From Thermococcus pacificus (GTDB lineage: Archaea > Methanobacteriota_B > Thermococci > Thermococcales > Thermococcaceae): a stretch of 64,000 bases of DNA. Positions 17,816 through 29,935 of the stretch are shown piece after piece (position 1 is the first letter of the stretch; each line of letters begins with the position of its first letter). Where the stretch lies: NCBI RefSeq assembly GCF_002214485.1, contig NZ_CP015102.1:310001-374000 (forward strand). The letters are read 5' to 3'. Below the pieces are notes generated by a model, which did not search any database, had not been told where the DNA came from, and saw only the letters and a program-made list of their open reading frames with translations. The translations under genes and the position numbers were made by a program.

Positions 17816-18864
17816 ACCACAGGAAGTACTCGCTCCTGGGCGTTGGTCTGCTCATAATATTCCTGCTCCTATGGTGGGCCGGCCTAGAGGACGTCCTGGA
17901 GATACTCAGAACGGCCAGACCCGACTACTTTGCCCTGGCAGTTCTGGCCTACATAGGGTCCCTCCTGGCCTGGGCCCTCCGCTGGCGTGTCCTCCTCAAG
18001 AGTCTCGACATAGGTGTCGGGTTCAAAACCATCGTAGGGGCCCTGTTCGCCGGTGTTTTCGTAAACAACGTCACGCCCGGAGCGAGGGGCGGTGGAGAGC
18101 CCGTTAGGATGTATTACATCTCAAAGAGGACGGGGGAACCCTACGGCCACGTCTTCGCCACCGTCATGATGGACAGGATAATGGACGTCATCCCGGTGGT
18201 GTTCATGCTCCTCATTGCCACGGTTCACGTGTACCGCCTGGGCTCATTCACGCTCACGCTCACCATCTTCCTCCTCGACGTCTTCTTCGCCTTCGTAACC
18301 CTTGCCACAGTTGGAATCCTGCTGAGCGAAAGAAAAACAAAGGGAATACTCTACTGGTTCTACCGCCGGTTCAAGAGGCTGATGCCCGGAAAGGCCATCA
18401 AGTACGAGGAGAAGTTCGTTCACGCCGTCGAGGTGAGCGTCCCACAGTTCCAGGAGAACTTCAAAGTCCTCATGAGGCACAAGAGGGCCTTCGTCCTCTC
18501 GCTCTTCTGGTCCTTTGTTTCGTGGACGCTGATACTCCTGAGGTCTTACTTCATCTTCATCAGCATAAACAGCCCGATAAAGCTCGTCGACGTCATGGTC
18601 GTTCAGATGATAGGCATCGTCGTCGGCATGTTCGCAGTGGTTCCGGGCGGGGCCGGCCTCATTGAGGCCATAAACTCCGGAGTCTACGTCCTCCTTGGGA
18701 TAAACAAGGAGATAGCGGTCACCGCGACGATCCTGGAGAGGCTCATCTCTTACTGGGCGCCTACTTTCATAGGCGCTGGCATCCTGACACACTTCGGCAT
18801 CAAGATCGAGGAGAAGAGGGCCAGCGACAACGATATAAACGAAGAGGCCCAAGAGAAAGGTTAG
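17812..18864 (+). CDS. Lysylphosphatidylglycerol synthase TM-like / flippase-like membrane protein
   Basis: This 350-residue polytopic protein has about eight hydrophobic segments. The family motif [20 protein letters not shown] (about residues 84-103) and the later [17 protein letters not shown] (about 275-291) mark it as the UPF0104/LPG_synthase_TM group. Members move or transfer lipid-linked head groups; haloarchaeal AglD acts in glycosylation, so a lipid or dolichol-phosphate flippase-type role is possible. Substrate is not deducible. The ATG overlaps the upstream methyltransferase stop by four bases, so the genes are translationally coupled. The tail after the last TM is charged and cytosolic. 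Confidence 0.85.
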   Translation: MNHRKYSLLGVGLLIIFLLLWWAGLEDVLEILRTARPDYFALAVLAYIGSLLAWALRWRVLLKSLDIGVGFKTIVGALFAGVFVNNVTPGARGGGEPVRMYYISKRTGEPYGHVFATVMMDRIMDVIPVVFMLLIATVHVYRLGSFTLTLTIFLLDVFFAFVTLATVGILLSERKTKGILYWFYRRFKRLMPGKAIKYEEKFVHAVEVSVPQFQENFKVLMRHKRAFVLSLFWSFVSWTLILLRSYFIFISINSPIKLVDVMVVQMIGIVVGMFAVVPGGAGLIEAINSGVYVLLGINKEIAVTATILERLISYWAPTFIGAGILTHFGIKIEEKRASDNDINEEAQEKG

Positions 18865-18875
18865 CGGTGTGCACC

Positions 18876-19708
18876 ATGAGGTTCGGGGTCGTGGCCAGGA
18901 GGGACAAAGAGGCGGCACTTAAGCTGGCCTACCGCGTTTACGATTTCCTCAAGGTAAGCGGATATGAGGTTATAGTTGACGAGGAGACTCATCAGCACTT
19001 TCCCCACTTCAGGGAGGGCGACGTCCTCCCCCTTGAGGACTTCGACGTGGACTTCATAATAGTCATCGGCGGCGACGGTACGATACTTCGAGTGGAGCAC
19101 AGGACAAAGAAGGAGATACCCATCCTGGGAATAAACATGGGCACGCTCGGTTTCCTCACGGAGGTGGAGCCGCACGAGGCGTTTTTTGCCATCAGCAAGC
19201 TCATCGAGGGCGAGTACTACATAGACGAGAGGATAAAGCTCCGAACGTACCTCAAGGGCGAGAACAGGGTTCCGGATGCGCTCAACGAGGTTGCTGTTCT
19301 CACGGGCGTTCCTGGAAAGATAATACACCTAAAGTACTACGTGGACGGCGGTCTGGCCGATGAGATAAGGTCGGACGGCCTGATAGTCTCGACCCCGACA
19401 GGCTCGACGGGCTACGCCATGAGTGCCGGCGGCCCCTTCGTTGACCCGAGGCTGGAGGCGGTTGTTATAGCCCCCCTCGCCCCGATAGCCCTCAGCTCAA
19501 GGCCCATAATAGTCCCCGCATTCAGCACGATAGACATAAGGAATCTCTCCCTCACCAGGGAGATAATACTAGCGGTGGACGGTCAGTTCTACACCTACCT
19601 CAGCCCCGACACCGAAATAACCGTGAAACTCTCCCCCCGGAAGGCCCGGTTCGTACGCTTCACTAACGATGTGTATCCCAAGTATACCCTGAGACTAAAA
19701 AACAGGTT

Positions 19709-19712
<4 letters not shown>
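18876..19712 (+). CDS. nadK: NAD(+)/NADH kinase
   Basis: NAD kinase phosphorylates NAD(H) to NADP(H) in the cytosol. The 278-residue protein carries the GGDGT motif ([12 protein letters not shown], about residues 61-72), [13 protein letters not shown] (about 83-95), the NEV motif ([10 protein letters not shown]) and the glycine-rich [19 protein letters not shown]. These together form the ATP and NAD sites. Length is normal for archaeal enzymes. The ATG at 18876 follows GGTGTGCACC; a GTG three codons upstream lies inside that site. The gene ends overlapping the convergent DUF835 gene by four bases and continues the plus-strand operon of RNA methyltransferase and flippase-like genes. Confidence 0.95.
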
Positions 19713-22100
<2,388 letters not shown>

Positions 22101-22120
22101 TCACACATAAAAAGCTTGAG

Positions 22121-23443
22121 TCACCTCTGGGAAAGCCACTTCAAGGCCCTCGCCGCCCTCTCTGGAGTCGGGAAGTTCTTAACGCCGTGCCTTTCCAAAA
22201 GCCCAACTCCATCGCGGACCAGCTCCCCGGCCATAAAGTTGACGATGACCGGCTTGTTACAGTCGGCTTCGATTACTGCCTTGGCTATCTCCTCGCTCGG
22301 GATGAATATCGGCGGCACGCAGATTACGAGGAGCGAGTCAACGTTTTCATCCCTGCAAACCGTCTCGACGGTTCTCTTGTACCTTTCGTAGTCTGCATCT
22401 GCTATGAGGTCTATGGGGTTCTTGACGGAGCACTGGGGCGGCAGGAAGGAGCGGAGCTTTTGAACAGTTTCCTCGCTAAGCTTGGCAATCTCAAGGCCGA
22501 GCTTTTCCAGTTTATCGGTCGCCAGAACGCCCGGCCCGCCGGAGTTAGTTATCACTGCCACCCTCTTCCCTGCTTTTGGATACATCTCGAAGGCTTTGGC
22601 GGCATCGAAGAGCTCCTCCATCTCCTCGACCTCTATAGCGCCGGCCTGCTTGAAGGCCGCGCGGTAGATTTCATAGCTTCCAGCCAGGGAGCCTGTGTGA
22701 CTTGCAGCGGCTTTGGCACCGCTCGCGCTCTTTCCGGCCTTGAGGACTATGACGGGCTTTTTGTTTGCCGCGTAGCGGAGGGCCTTGAGGAAGCGCCTCC
22801 CGTCCTTAACGCCCTCGATGTAGAGGGCTATCGCCTTTGTGTTCTCGTCGTCAGCAAAGTACTCAAGGAAGTCGCTCTCGTTCAGGTCAGCGGCGTTTCC
22901 ATAGGAAACGAAGGCTGAGAAGCCTATTCCTTCATCGTTTCCCATCGCCAAAGCGGCACCTCCGAAGGCCCCGCTCTGGCTGATTAGTGCTAAGCCACCA
23001 GGCTTCACGCGAACCTCGAAGGAGCCGAAGAACTTCCCGTGGACGCCGAAGATACCGGCGCAGTTGGGGCCTATGATTCTAATGCCGTGCTTTTTAGCCT
23101 TTTCAACGAGCTCGCGCTCCAGCTCAACGTTTCCAACCTCAGAAAAGCCCGCGCTTATGACAACGGCGCCCTTAATGAGCGGCCCTATCTCGTCTATTAA
23201 AGCCGGAACAATCTTAGCCGGAACCGCTATTATCGCGACGTCAACGGGTTCTTCCAGCTTTTGGCGGATTTCAAAGGTTCTTCCAGCGACCTCAACGGTT
23301 CCGCCCTTCGGGTTGACCGGGATTATCCACCCCTCAAAGCCGCCCTCCACGATGTTCCTCAGGATTTCGTAGGCTATAGCCCCCTCCTTAAAGGAGCCGA
23401 AGACTGCCACGCTCTCCGGATAGAAAAACGAGTCTAAGCTCAT
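22121..23443 (-). CDS. ADP-forming acyl-CoA synthetase alpha subunit
   Basis: This subunit of the archaeal ADP-forming acetyl/acyl-CoA synthetase conserves the energy of a CoA thioester as ATP at the end of peptide or sugar fermentation. The 440-residue protein has a CoA-binding Rossmann domain (FYPESVAVFGSFKEGA, then VDVAIIAVPAK), a succinyl-CoA-ligase-like domain with SGAFGGAAL and GNAADLNESDFLEYF, and the phosphohistidine motif AASHTGSLAGS (about residues 253-263). A distinct beta (ATP-grasp) subunit is required and is not nearby. Substrate range cannot be read from sequence; a second alpha subunit is at 49.1 kb. ATG at 23443 follows GGGGTGGTGGA. Confidence 0.9.
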   Translation of the reverse strand: MSLDSFFYPESVAVFGSFKEGAIAYEILRNIVEGGFEGWIIPVNPKGGTVEVAGRTFEIRQKLEEPVDVAIIAVPAKIVPALIDEIGPLIKGAVVISAGFSEVGNVELERELVEKAKKHGIRIIGPNCAGIFGVHGKFFGSFEVRVKPGGLALISQSGAFGGAALAMGNDEGIGFSAFVSYGNAADLNESDFLEYFADDENTKAIALYIEGVKDGRRFLKALRYAANKKPVIVLKAGKSASGAKAAASHTGSLAGSYEIYRAAFKQAGAIEVEEMEELFDAAKAFEMYPKAGKRVAVITNSGGPGVLATDKLEKLGLEIAKLSEETVQKLRSFLPPQCSVKNPIDLIADADYERYKRTVETVCRDENVDSLLVICVPPIFIPSEEIAKAVIEADCNKPVIVNFMAGELVRDGVGLLERHGVKNFPTPERAARALKWLSQR

Positions 23444-23511
23444 TCCACCACCCCTACCAAGTTGGCCGGTGAACAAAAAAGCTTATTGGTTTTATGAACC
23501 AAATAAAAGGC

Positions 23512-24724
<1,213 letters not shown>

Positions 24725-24757
24725 ACCTCTTCAACCATTTTTCTTCCCGCAGGCTCA

Positions 24758-24768
24758 AAATTTATAAA
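24758..24768 (+). promoter_or_regulatory. TATA box for tRNA-Gln
   Basis: AAATTTATAAA lies about 30 bp upstream of the mature 5' end of the tRNA, the distance usual for archaeal tRNA promoters. Confidence 0.65.
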
Positions 24769-24794
24769 GTCTGAGCTTTGCATCTTTATCGGGC

Positions 24795-24870
24795 AGCCCC
24801 GTGGTGTAGCGGCCAAGCATGCGGGACTTTGGATCCCGCGACCCGGGTTCGAATCCCGGCGGGGCTACCA
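24795..24870 (+). tRNA. tRNA-Gln (anticodon TTG)
   Basis: A 76-nt cloverleaf can be folded by eye. The acceptor stem pairs AGCCCCG with CGGGGCT. The anticodon stem GCGGGA/TCCCGC encloses the loop CTTTGGA, giving anticodon TTG for glutamine. The T arm CCGGG-TTCGAAT-CCCGG is perfect. The discriminator is A, and CCA is encoded in the gene, as usual in Thermococcales. No intron is present. In these archaea Gln-tRNA is formed by transamidation from Glu-tRNA(Gln). An inverted-repeat-bounded block begins at the base after CCA. Confidence 0.95.
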
Positions 24871-25177
24871 TACAAACTTCGCCTTCGCGAAGTTTGATCA
24901 AGGTTGGTGGTTCATTTTTGAGATGCCAAGGTGCAAGTAAATTCCTTTTTAAAAGCTGTTTTGGATTTGAATTCCATCGATTGGTCCTTTTTCAAAGAGT
25001 TCCTCCCCTTTGACGCTCTCCGGGCATCAATTAAAATCGAACCCTCGTTAAAACGCGAGCTAACAATTGGAATTCAAGATTCACTCCAGCGTACTTAAAT
25101 GAGATCCTCCCAAAACCAGCAATCTAAGAGGGAACCACAAACCTTGATGAAACTTTTCGCCAGAAAAGTTTTTTGTA
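24871..25177. mobile_element. Inverted-repeat-bounded element (MITE-like) abutting tRNA-Gln
   Basis: A 33-bp sequence at 24871-24903 and a 36-bp sequence at 25142-25177 are diverged inverted copies. The ends TACAAA and TTTGTA match, as do the inner ends GATCAAGG and CCTTGATG, and each copy can itself form a hairpin around CTTCGC or TTTCGCC. The block between is AT-rich and unlike the flanking genes, with one small open frame. No transposase and no clear target duplication are visible. It may be a miniature element, a remnant of integration at the tRNA 3' end, or a repeat family with paired terminator hairpins. Confidence 0.5.
24931..25098 (+). CDS. Possible 55-residue small protein inside the inverted-repeat element
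   Basis: A GTG-initiated frame encodes VQVNSFLKAVLDLNSIDWS at its start, then FFKEFLPFDALRASIKIEPS, and ends at TAA 25096-25098. The alternation of hydrophobic and charged residues looks protein-like, and third-position use is more natural than in the other frames. There is no convincing ribosome site, and the reading frame is too short to judge by composition alone. It could be a fragment of a larger lost protein. Nothing about its function can be stated. Confidence 0.3.
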   Translation: MQVNSFLKAVLDLNSIDWSFFKEFLPFDALRASIKIEPSLKRELTIGIQDSLQRT

Positions 25178-25213
25178 CTCTCAAATCCCCGTGCGGGGTT
25201 CACTCCGCGGAAA

Positions 25214-25237
25214 GAAACTTTGCCTTCGCAAAGCCCG
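25214..25237 (-). terminator. Hairpin terminator after the zinc-ribbon gene
   Basis: On the minus strand CTTTGCGAAGGCAAAG forms a short stem (25218-25233) followed by the T-rich TTTCTTTCC, placed just after the stop codon at 25238. The hairpin sequence resembles those in the neighbouring inverted-repeat element. Confidence 0.4.
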
Positions 25238-25921
25238 CTAAAACGCAAACTCCTCCACAGTAAACTCCTCCATGACCCTCTCGAAGTCGTGCTCTGGGGT
25301 GTATGTGAAGCCGCAGTGTGTGCACTTTAGAATACCCTTCTCCTCGCTCAGCGGCGAGAAGCAGACTGGACAGCGGTACTCCTCACGCTCCAGCTTATCG
25401 TAGACTTCGTCCCTCATGACGACCAGGTTGAGCTCGCTCTCCCAGTCCTCGTGGAGCATGCCCCAGTAGGGAGTCTCAACCGGGTAGAAATCCTCAAGAA
25501 TCAGGGCGTTTATTCCGATCCCCCTGATCCCGGGCGGGAGCTTGTTTGTTGGCTCAATAGAGACCACGTATTGGTCGTAGAACTCCAGGTACTCCGTCCT
25601 GACCGTCAAACCGCGGGACAGCCTGGAGCGGAGGGGTATGAGCTGGAGGAAGAGGTTCTCCTTCTCCATGTCCCAGCTGGCACTTATGGAGACCGACCCC
25701 TTGGTGAAGAACTGGGTCACGTAGCGCTCGTCGCGCTCCTCCCCGGCCAAAGAAAAGCCCAGCTTCCCCATGGCCCTGGAAAGGAAGTTGGGCCTCGGAA
25801 GCTTCCCGTAGTTTATCAGGTACTCACCTACCCAGCCCGCGAGAGGCATAGAGTAGCCGACGAACGCCTGCCTCTGGACGCGGAGATAAGCAACGCTGGG
25901 GAGGAGTTTAAACCCCTGCAT
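25238..25921 (-). CDS. Unrecognised protein with C-terminal zinc ribbon
   Basis: This 227-residue protein has an N-terminal alpha/beta region of about 170 residues without recognisable catalytic motifs, then a zinc ribbon at about 181-205: EYRCPVCFSPLS and GILKCTHCGFTYT, two CxxC pairs 17 residues apart. Many aromatic and charged residues lie in the first part, and no signal peptide is seen. A nucleic-acid or protein-binding adaptor would fit the ribbon. The ATG at 25921 follows CCGGTGGAA. It stands between the tRNA element and the DNA polymerase D operon, separated from the latter by 62 bp. Confidence 0.7.
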   Translation of the reverse strand: MQGFKLLPSVAYLRVQRQAFVGYSMPLAGWVGEYLINYGKLPRPNFLSRAMGKLGFSLAGEERDERYVTQFFTKGSVSISASWDMEKENLFLQLIPLRSRLSRGLTVRTEYLEFYDQYVVSIEPTNKLPPGIRGIGINALILEDFYPVETPYWGMLHEDWESELNLVVMRDEVYDKLEREEYRCPVCFSPLSEEKGILKCTHCGFTYTPEHDFERVMEEFTVEEFAF

Positions 25922-25983
25922 TTCCACCGGAAATAGAGCGGTATTATCATATATATGGTTAACGGAAGAAACTAGAAACCAAG

Positions 25984-28900
25984 TCAGGAACCGAAGAAGT
26001 CGTCGAGGCTTATGCCCTTCTTTTTCTTCCGGGGCTTCACATTTTGCTCTTTCTCCTTCCCCTTCTCCTCAACAAGGTACCTCTTGAGGGCCGCCTTTTC
26101 AAGCCCCGTGGCAGGCTTTATCTTCTTCTCAGAGCGCTTGGGGCCCTTCTTGGCTTCCTTCTCCTTAGGCTCCAGAGTCTTTTTCTCTTTCTTTCCCCCC
26201 TTCCGCTTGCCCTTCCCGTTAGCTTTAAGCTCGTCGAGGTAGCCGTTCTTTCCGTTGGATTTGCCAGTACGCTCCTTCACCATCTTCTCACAGACGTCCG
26301 CGGAAAAGCCCATCAGCGTCCTCTGCCTCTCCGGAAAGACGTTCTCAAAGAGCGTCTTTATGTCCTTCTCCGTTATGCATATCCTCTGCCTCGTGTAGTC
26401 GAGGACGTTGTACCTGGTAACGAGCATCTTGGCCGTTGGCAGATACTTTTCTATTGCACCCTTGCTGACCGTTAGAACTATCTTGCCGCCGCACTTGGGG
26501 CACTTTCCGGTTAAAGGCGGCCTCCTGTACTTGGTGTTGCACTTCACACAGCGGAACTCCTGCCTTGTGAAGCTCCTAAGGTTGCCCCTCAGGTCAGGGA
26601 CGAGGTGGGAGTTGATTATCGTCTCGGCGACGTGGTGCTCGTCCACCGCGCGAATGCGCTCAGCCAAGGTCAGCTGCCTCTCCACCTTCTCCTCCATGTC
26701 GCCGAGCTGTTTGTACAGGCTCATTTTTGGACCCAGGCCGATGTCATCGGTGTCATGGGTGAACTTTATGCCCTCGTACATCTCAGGCTTTCCAAGCCTG
26801 TCCTCGACGCGCTCTATGAACTTTATCGACTTCGGCGACTTCATCTCATAGGTGGCTTGATAGAATTCAAGGGGATAGTAGCGGACGACGTCCATGTTGT
26901 GGACCTCGCTGTCAACCTCGCGCGGGTCAAGCCGAGTGGTAACGACGAGGGGAGCATCCATCTTGCCGCCGCGCTTCTCGGGCAGATAGTACTTGCTAAA
27001 GTTGAGCAGAGCATCGAGGAGGAGCATGACGGCGTCTTCATCCCCGTCACAGTTGCGTCTTTTTGCCGCATGATAATACGGATGGGCATAGCCTACCAAA
27101 ACGTCAGAGAATCCGATTATCCTGCCGATGATTCCAGCGGAGGTGTGTGGGGCGAGGCCTATGACGAGGTGGCCCACTAAATCCTCCATCTTCTCGGCGT
27201 TGTAGAAGCGCGGAAGACCGTAGAACTTCTCAAGGAGGTCGTCTATGAAGCGCGCCACCTTGAGAAGGTATCTTCCAGCCTCGTAGGGGAGGATAACGTC
27301 CTGGACTTTGAGTTCCAGTATCTGGTCGTCCCTCTCGAGAGGCTTCCCCTCGAAGTCATGGGTGTAACCGAGTTCGCGGAGCTTCTCAACGCTCGTGCCT
27401 ATTTCCTTGGGCTTAAAGTGGGTTATCGGCGCGTCTGTGGCATCGAAGCGGATTGTACCGTCTTTGAACACGTAGACGTCATTCTTCACCCTGAGGAGGC
27501 CCTTCTCTAAGGGTTCGGCCATCTTGTAACCGGAGGTCATACCCTGGACGCCCTTGAGTTTGTCGATGCCATAGACCTTGACGTTATCCATCGCCTGTCT
27601 CAGGAGTTCGGAGGGCTTTATCGTCCTCCTCGCGTAAGGGGAAAGCTCGGCGCCGCATTTCGGACAGCGGAAGTCGAAGTTCTCGGCCTCGCTCTGGGTG
27701 TAGTCAACGTTGCACTTGGGGCAGTGCCAGAGGAGTTCCTTCCGCGTTCCGCAGCGGGGACAGAGGTGCTCCGGACCGATATGGCCGCAGTTGGGGCACT
27801 TGAAGAAGGCTATCTCGACGCTCGCCACCTTCCCCTCTTCGGCGGCCTTCTTTATGTCCCTGCTTGAGCCTCCGGCGAGGCCTATCGGGAAGAGCACCTG
27901 AACCGGCGGCTTCATCTTCCTCTCCTTGGCCTTCTCCGGCCTGCCCATTCTGGCACCGATCCAGCTTATTCCCCTATCCCTGAGCTTTATCCGGTTGTTT
28001 TCGTTGATTATGTCGATGACGGTAAAGAAGGGCTTTGCCCTGAACTCCCATTCGAGGTTGCCGAGCGGGGTAAGCAGGGCCGCGGCCCAGGGGTAGTCGA
28101 TTACGATGACCTTTTTCCGGTCTTCGGTACGCTCAAGCCTGTGCGGGAGACCCAAAAGCTCGAGGTAGCGCTTGATCCTGGGGTCGTTGTCGAGGATGAC
28201 TTTCCTCGCGAACTTGTTCTTTCTGAACTCGTCCCACTCGATTTGAGCGTTCAAAAGGGCTTTTTGAAGCTCTTCGACTTCTTCAGGTCTGAGAGTGTTC
28301 CAGTAGAGGGTGTAGTATGGGTGGAACGGTATGTCAAGGACCTTTGAAAGGTGTATGGCGGTCTCAACGTCTGGCCTAACGCGGAGCGGGTCATGGAGGA
28401 GTTCTCCAAGGAATTCCGGGTCGACTTCGATGTATTCTGCGGCCTCCTCAACGGCCTCCCACGGGTTCTCCTCAAAGGGTTTAAGTTCGACCTCGTAGGT
28501 GTCGGCTATGGCTTTAACGAGCTCCTGAACCCACCACTCCTCAACGTAGTTGGCCGGCAGAAGGGTCTGGTTGTTCTCGACGAAGTCGCCGAAGTTAACC
28601 AGAGCATCGCCAACGTATAGAATCTCATCGATCTCGTTCCTCACCTTCAATGCCGTCTCGTAGTCGTCAACTTTAACCACAGCACCGTTTTTGAGCTTAA
28701 CAATCGGCCCTTCAACGGTTGTCGCAGGAGTGACTATACAGCCCTTACCCGGCCGTTCCGTCTTCATCTGCGTTCCAATCGCTATGAACTCATCCAGGAT
28801 CAGCATGGTTGCAGGATTGACGCTCCACGTCGCGAAGCCGCTGACGCGGGAGCGGCCATAGCGAAGGCGGAAGCCGCCGTTGGTGGAAGGCTCGGCGAAG

Positions 28901-29934
28901 AGGGGCCTGCCGCCGATTATCTCTTTGGTATACTTCTTGTTGGGTGCGATGTTGGCCTTAAAGCGCTCGTAAAGCTCGTAGTAGAAGCCTTTCTTGACCT
29001 CCTCTCTAACCTCATCCCTGCCGGCCTCCTCGGCCTTGGAACCGTCGGAGGGCTTTTCCTCGGTGGAGTTACCCTTCTCTTTCGCCTCAACGAACTCCTT
29101 TATCCAATCCCAGCCGTCGATGCCCATCTTGTCGATATACTTGATGAGCTTCTTGGCCTTCTGGAGAACTCCTTCGGCCATGACGAGAATAGCTCCGCCG
29201 CGGATGTGGTTTGTCTCAACGCCGGGGACGTTCCTGTGGGAGACCTCAACCTTATCCGTTTCCTCACCGGTTATCTCGATGGGGATGTTCTTCATGGCGA
29301 GCCTGACCTCATCGGCCTCGGGATGATACTGCAGCCTTGTAACAGCGCGGTGGTAGAGGTCGACCTCTTCAACCATACGCTCTATGTGCTCCTCGCTCGG
29401 CTTGAAGCGGTCGAGGCCGAGCTTCTTCCTCACGTAGTCACCGACGAGGACGCTCAACGCTTGGGCGGTTCCACCAGAGCTTCTTATCGGCCCGGCGTAG
29501 TAGAGCGCCAGGTACTCGCTGTTGTCGGCCCAGGTGTTGCGCTTGATTTTAACATCGGCGATACCCTCAAGCGGGGCGGAAACTATACCCTCCGTGAGGA
29601 TCGCGAGGGCAGTTCTGACGGCCTGCTCGGCGTATTTCTCCTTGCTCCCAAGGTCACCGAACTTCCCGTCGATTATCTCGTCGACTATCTTGAGCGAGGC
29701 GATCTCCTTGCCGTACTCCTTGACAAGCTCTCGTATCCTGGGAGCGACCCCCTTAGGCCCCACAAGGCTCTCTACACGGCCGGCCATGTCGGTCGCTTGA
29801 GGAACCTCAACCTCAAGGCTGGGGTCCTTGCCCTGGGCCCTCGCTTTTCTCGCTATCTCATATGCCCGGTCTATCTCGCGCTGGAGTGATTCGAAGTAAG
29901 CCTTCATCTCGGGTGAGTAAAGCTCCTCGGACAT
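25984..29934 (-). CDS. polC: DNA polymerase II (family D) large catalytic subunit DP2
   Basis: DP2 is the polymerase subunit of the replicative family D enzyme of Euryarchaeota. The 1316-residue protein carries the usual N-terminal domain, long conserved central regions including NCDGDEDAVMLLLDALLNFS, where the acidic residues bind catalytic metals, and several zinc-binding CxxC clusters (CPNCGHIGPEHLCPRC near 630-650, and CVKCNTKYRRPPLTGKCPKC near 1160). A Lys/Glu-rich disordered tail leads to a terminal PCNA-interaction motif, GISLDDFFGS. No intein is present, unlike some Thermococcales orthologues. ATG at 29934 lies one base after the DP1 stop, with GAGGGTGTG as ribosome site inside the DP1 end. 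Confidence 0.97.
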   Translation of the reverse strand: MSEELYSPEMKAYFESLQREIDRAYEIARKARAQGKDPSLEVEVPQATDMAGRVESLVGPKGVAPRIRELVKEYGKEIASLKIVDEIIDGKFGDLGSKEKYAEQAVRTALAILTEGIVSAPLEGIADVKIKRNTWADNSEYLALYYAGPIRSSGGTAQALSVLVGDYVRKKLGLDRFKPSEEHIERMVEEVDLYHRAVTRLQYHPEADEVRLAMKNIPIEITGEETDKVEVSHRNVPGVETNHIRGGAILVMAEGVLQKAKKLIKYIDKMGIDGWDWIKEFVEAKEKGNSTEEKPSDGSKAEEAGRDEVREEVKKGFYYELYERFKANIAPNKKYTKEIIGGRPLFAEPSTNGGFRLRYGRSRVSGFATWSVNPATMLILDEFIAIGTQMKTERPGKGCIVTPATTVEGPIVKLKNGAVVKVDDYETALKVRNEIDEILYVGDALVNFGDFVENNQTLLPANYVEEWWVQELVKAIADTYEVELKPFEENPWEAVEEAAEYIEVDPEFLGELLHDPLRVRPDVETAIHLSKVLDIPFHPYYTLYWNTLRPEEVEELQKALLNAQIEWDEFRKNKFARKVILDNDPRIKRYLELLGLPHRLERTEDRKKVIVIDYPWAAALLTPLGNLEWEFRAKPFFTVIDIINENNRIKLRDRGISWIGARMGRPEKAKERKMKPPVQVLFPIGLAGGSSRDIKKAAEEGKVASVEIAFFKCPNCGHIGPEHLCPRCGTRKELLWHCPKCNVDYTQSEAENFDFRCPKCGAELSPYARRTIKPSELLRQAMDNVKVYGIDKLKGVQGMTSGYKMAEPLEKGLLRVKNDVYVFKDGTIRFDATDAPITHFKPKEIGTSVEKLRELGYTHDFEGKPLERDDQILELKVQDVILPYEAGRYLLKVARFIDDLLEKFYGLPRFYNAEKMEDLVGHLVIGLAPHTSAGIIGRIIGFSDVLVGYAHPYYHAAKRRNCDGDEDAVMLLLDALLNFSKYYLPEKRGGKMDAPLVVTTRLDPREVDSEVHNMDVVRYYPLEFYQATYEMKSPKSIKFIERVEDRLGKPEMYEGIKFTHDTDDIGLGPKMSLYKQLGDMEEKVERQLTLAERIRAVDEHHVAETIINSHLVPDLRGNLRSFTRQEFRCVKCNTKYRRPPLTGKCPKCGGKIVLTVSKGAIEKYLPTAKMLVTRYNVLDYTRQRICITEKDIKTLFENVFPERQRTLMGFSADVCEKMVKERTGKSNGKNGYLDELKANGKGKRKGGKKEKKTLEPKEKEAKKGPKRSEKKIKPATGLEKAALKRYLVEEKGKEKEQNVKPRKKKKGISLDDFFGS

Positions 29935-29935
29935 T

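Noticed and set aside
25142-25177. Simple rho-independent-like terminator only
   Set aside because: The hairpin plus T-run would fit, but the inverted copy beside the tRNA with matching ends is better explained as an element boundary.
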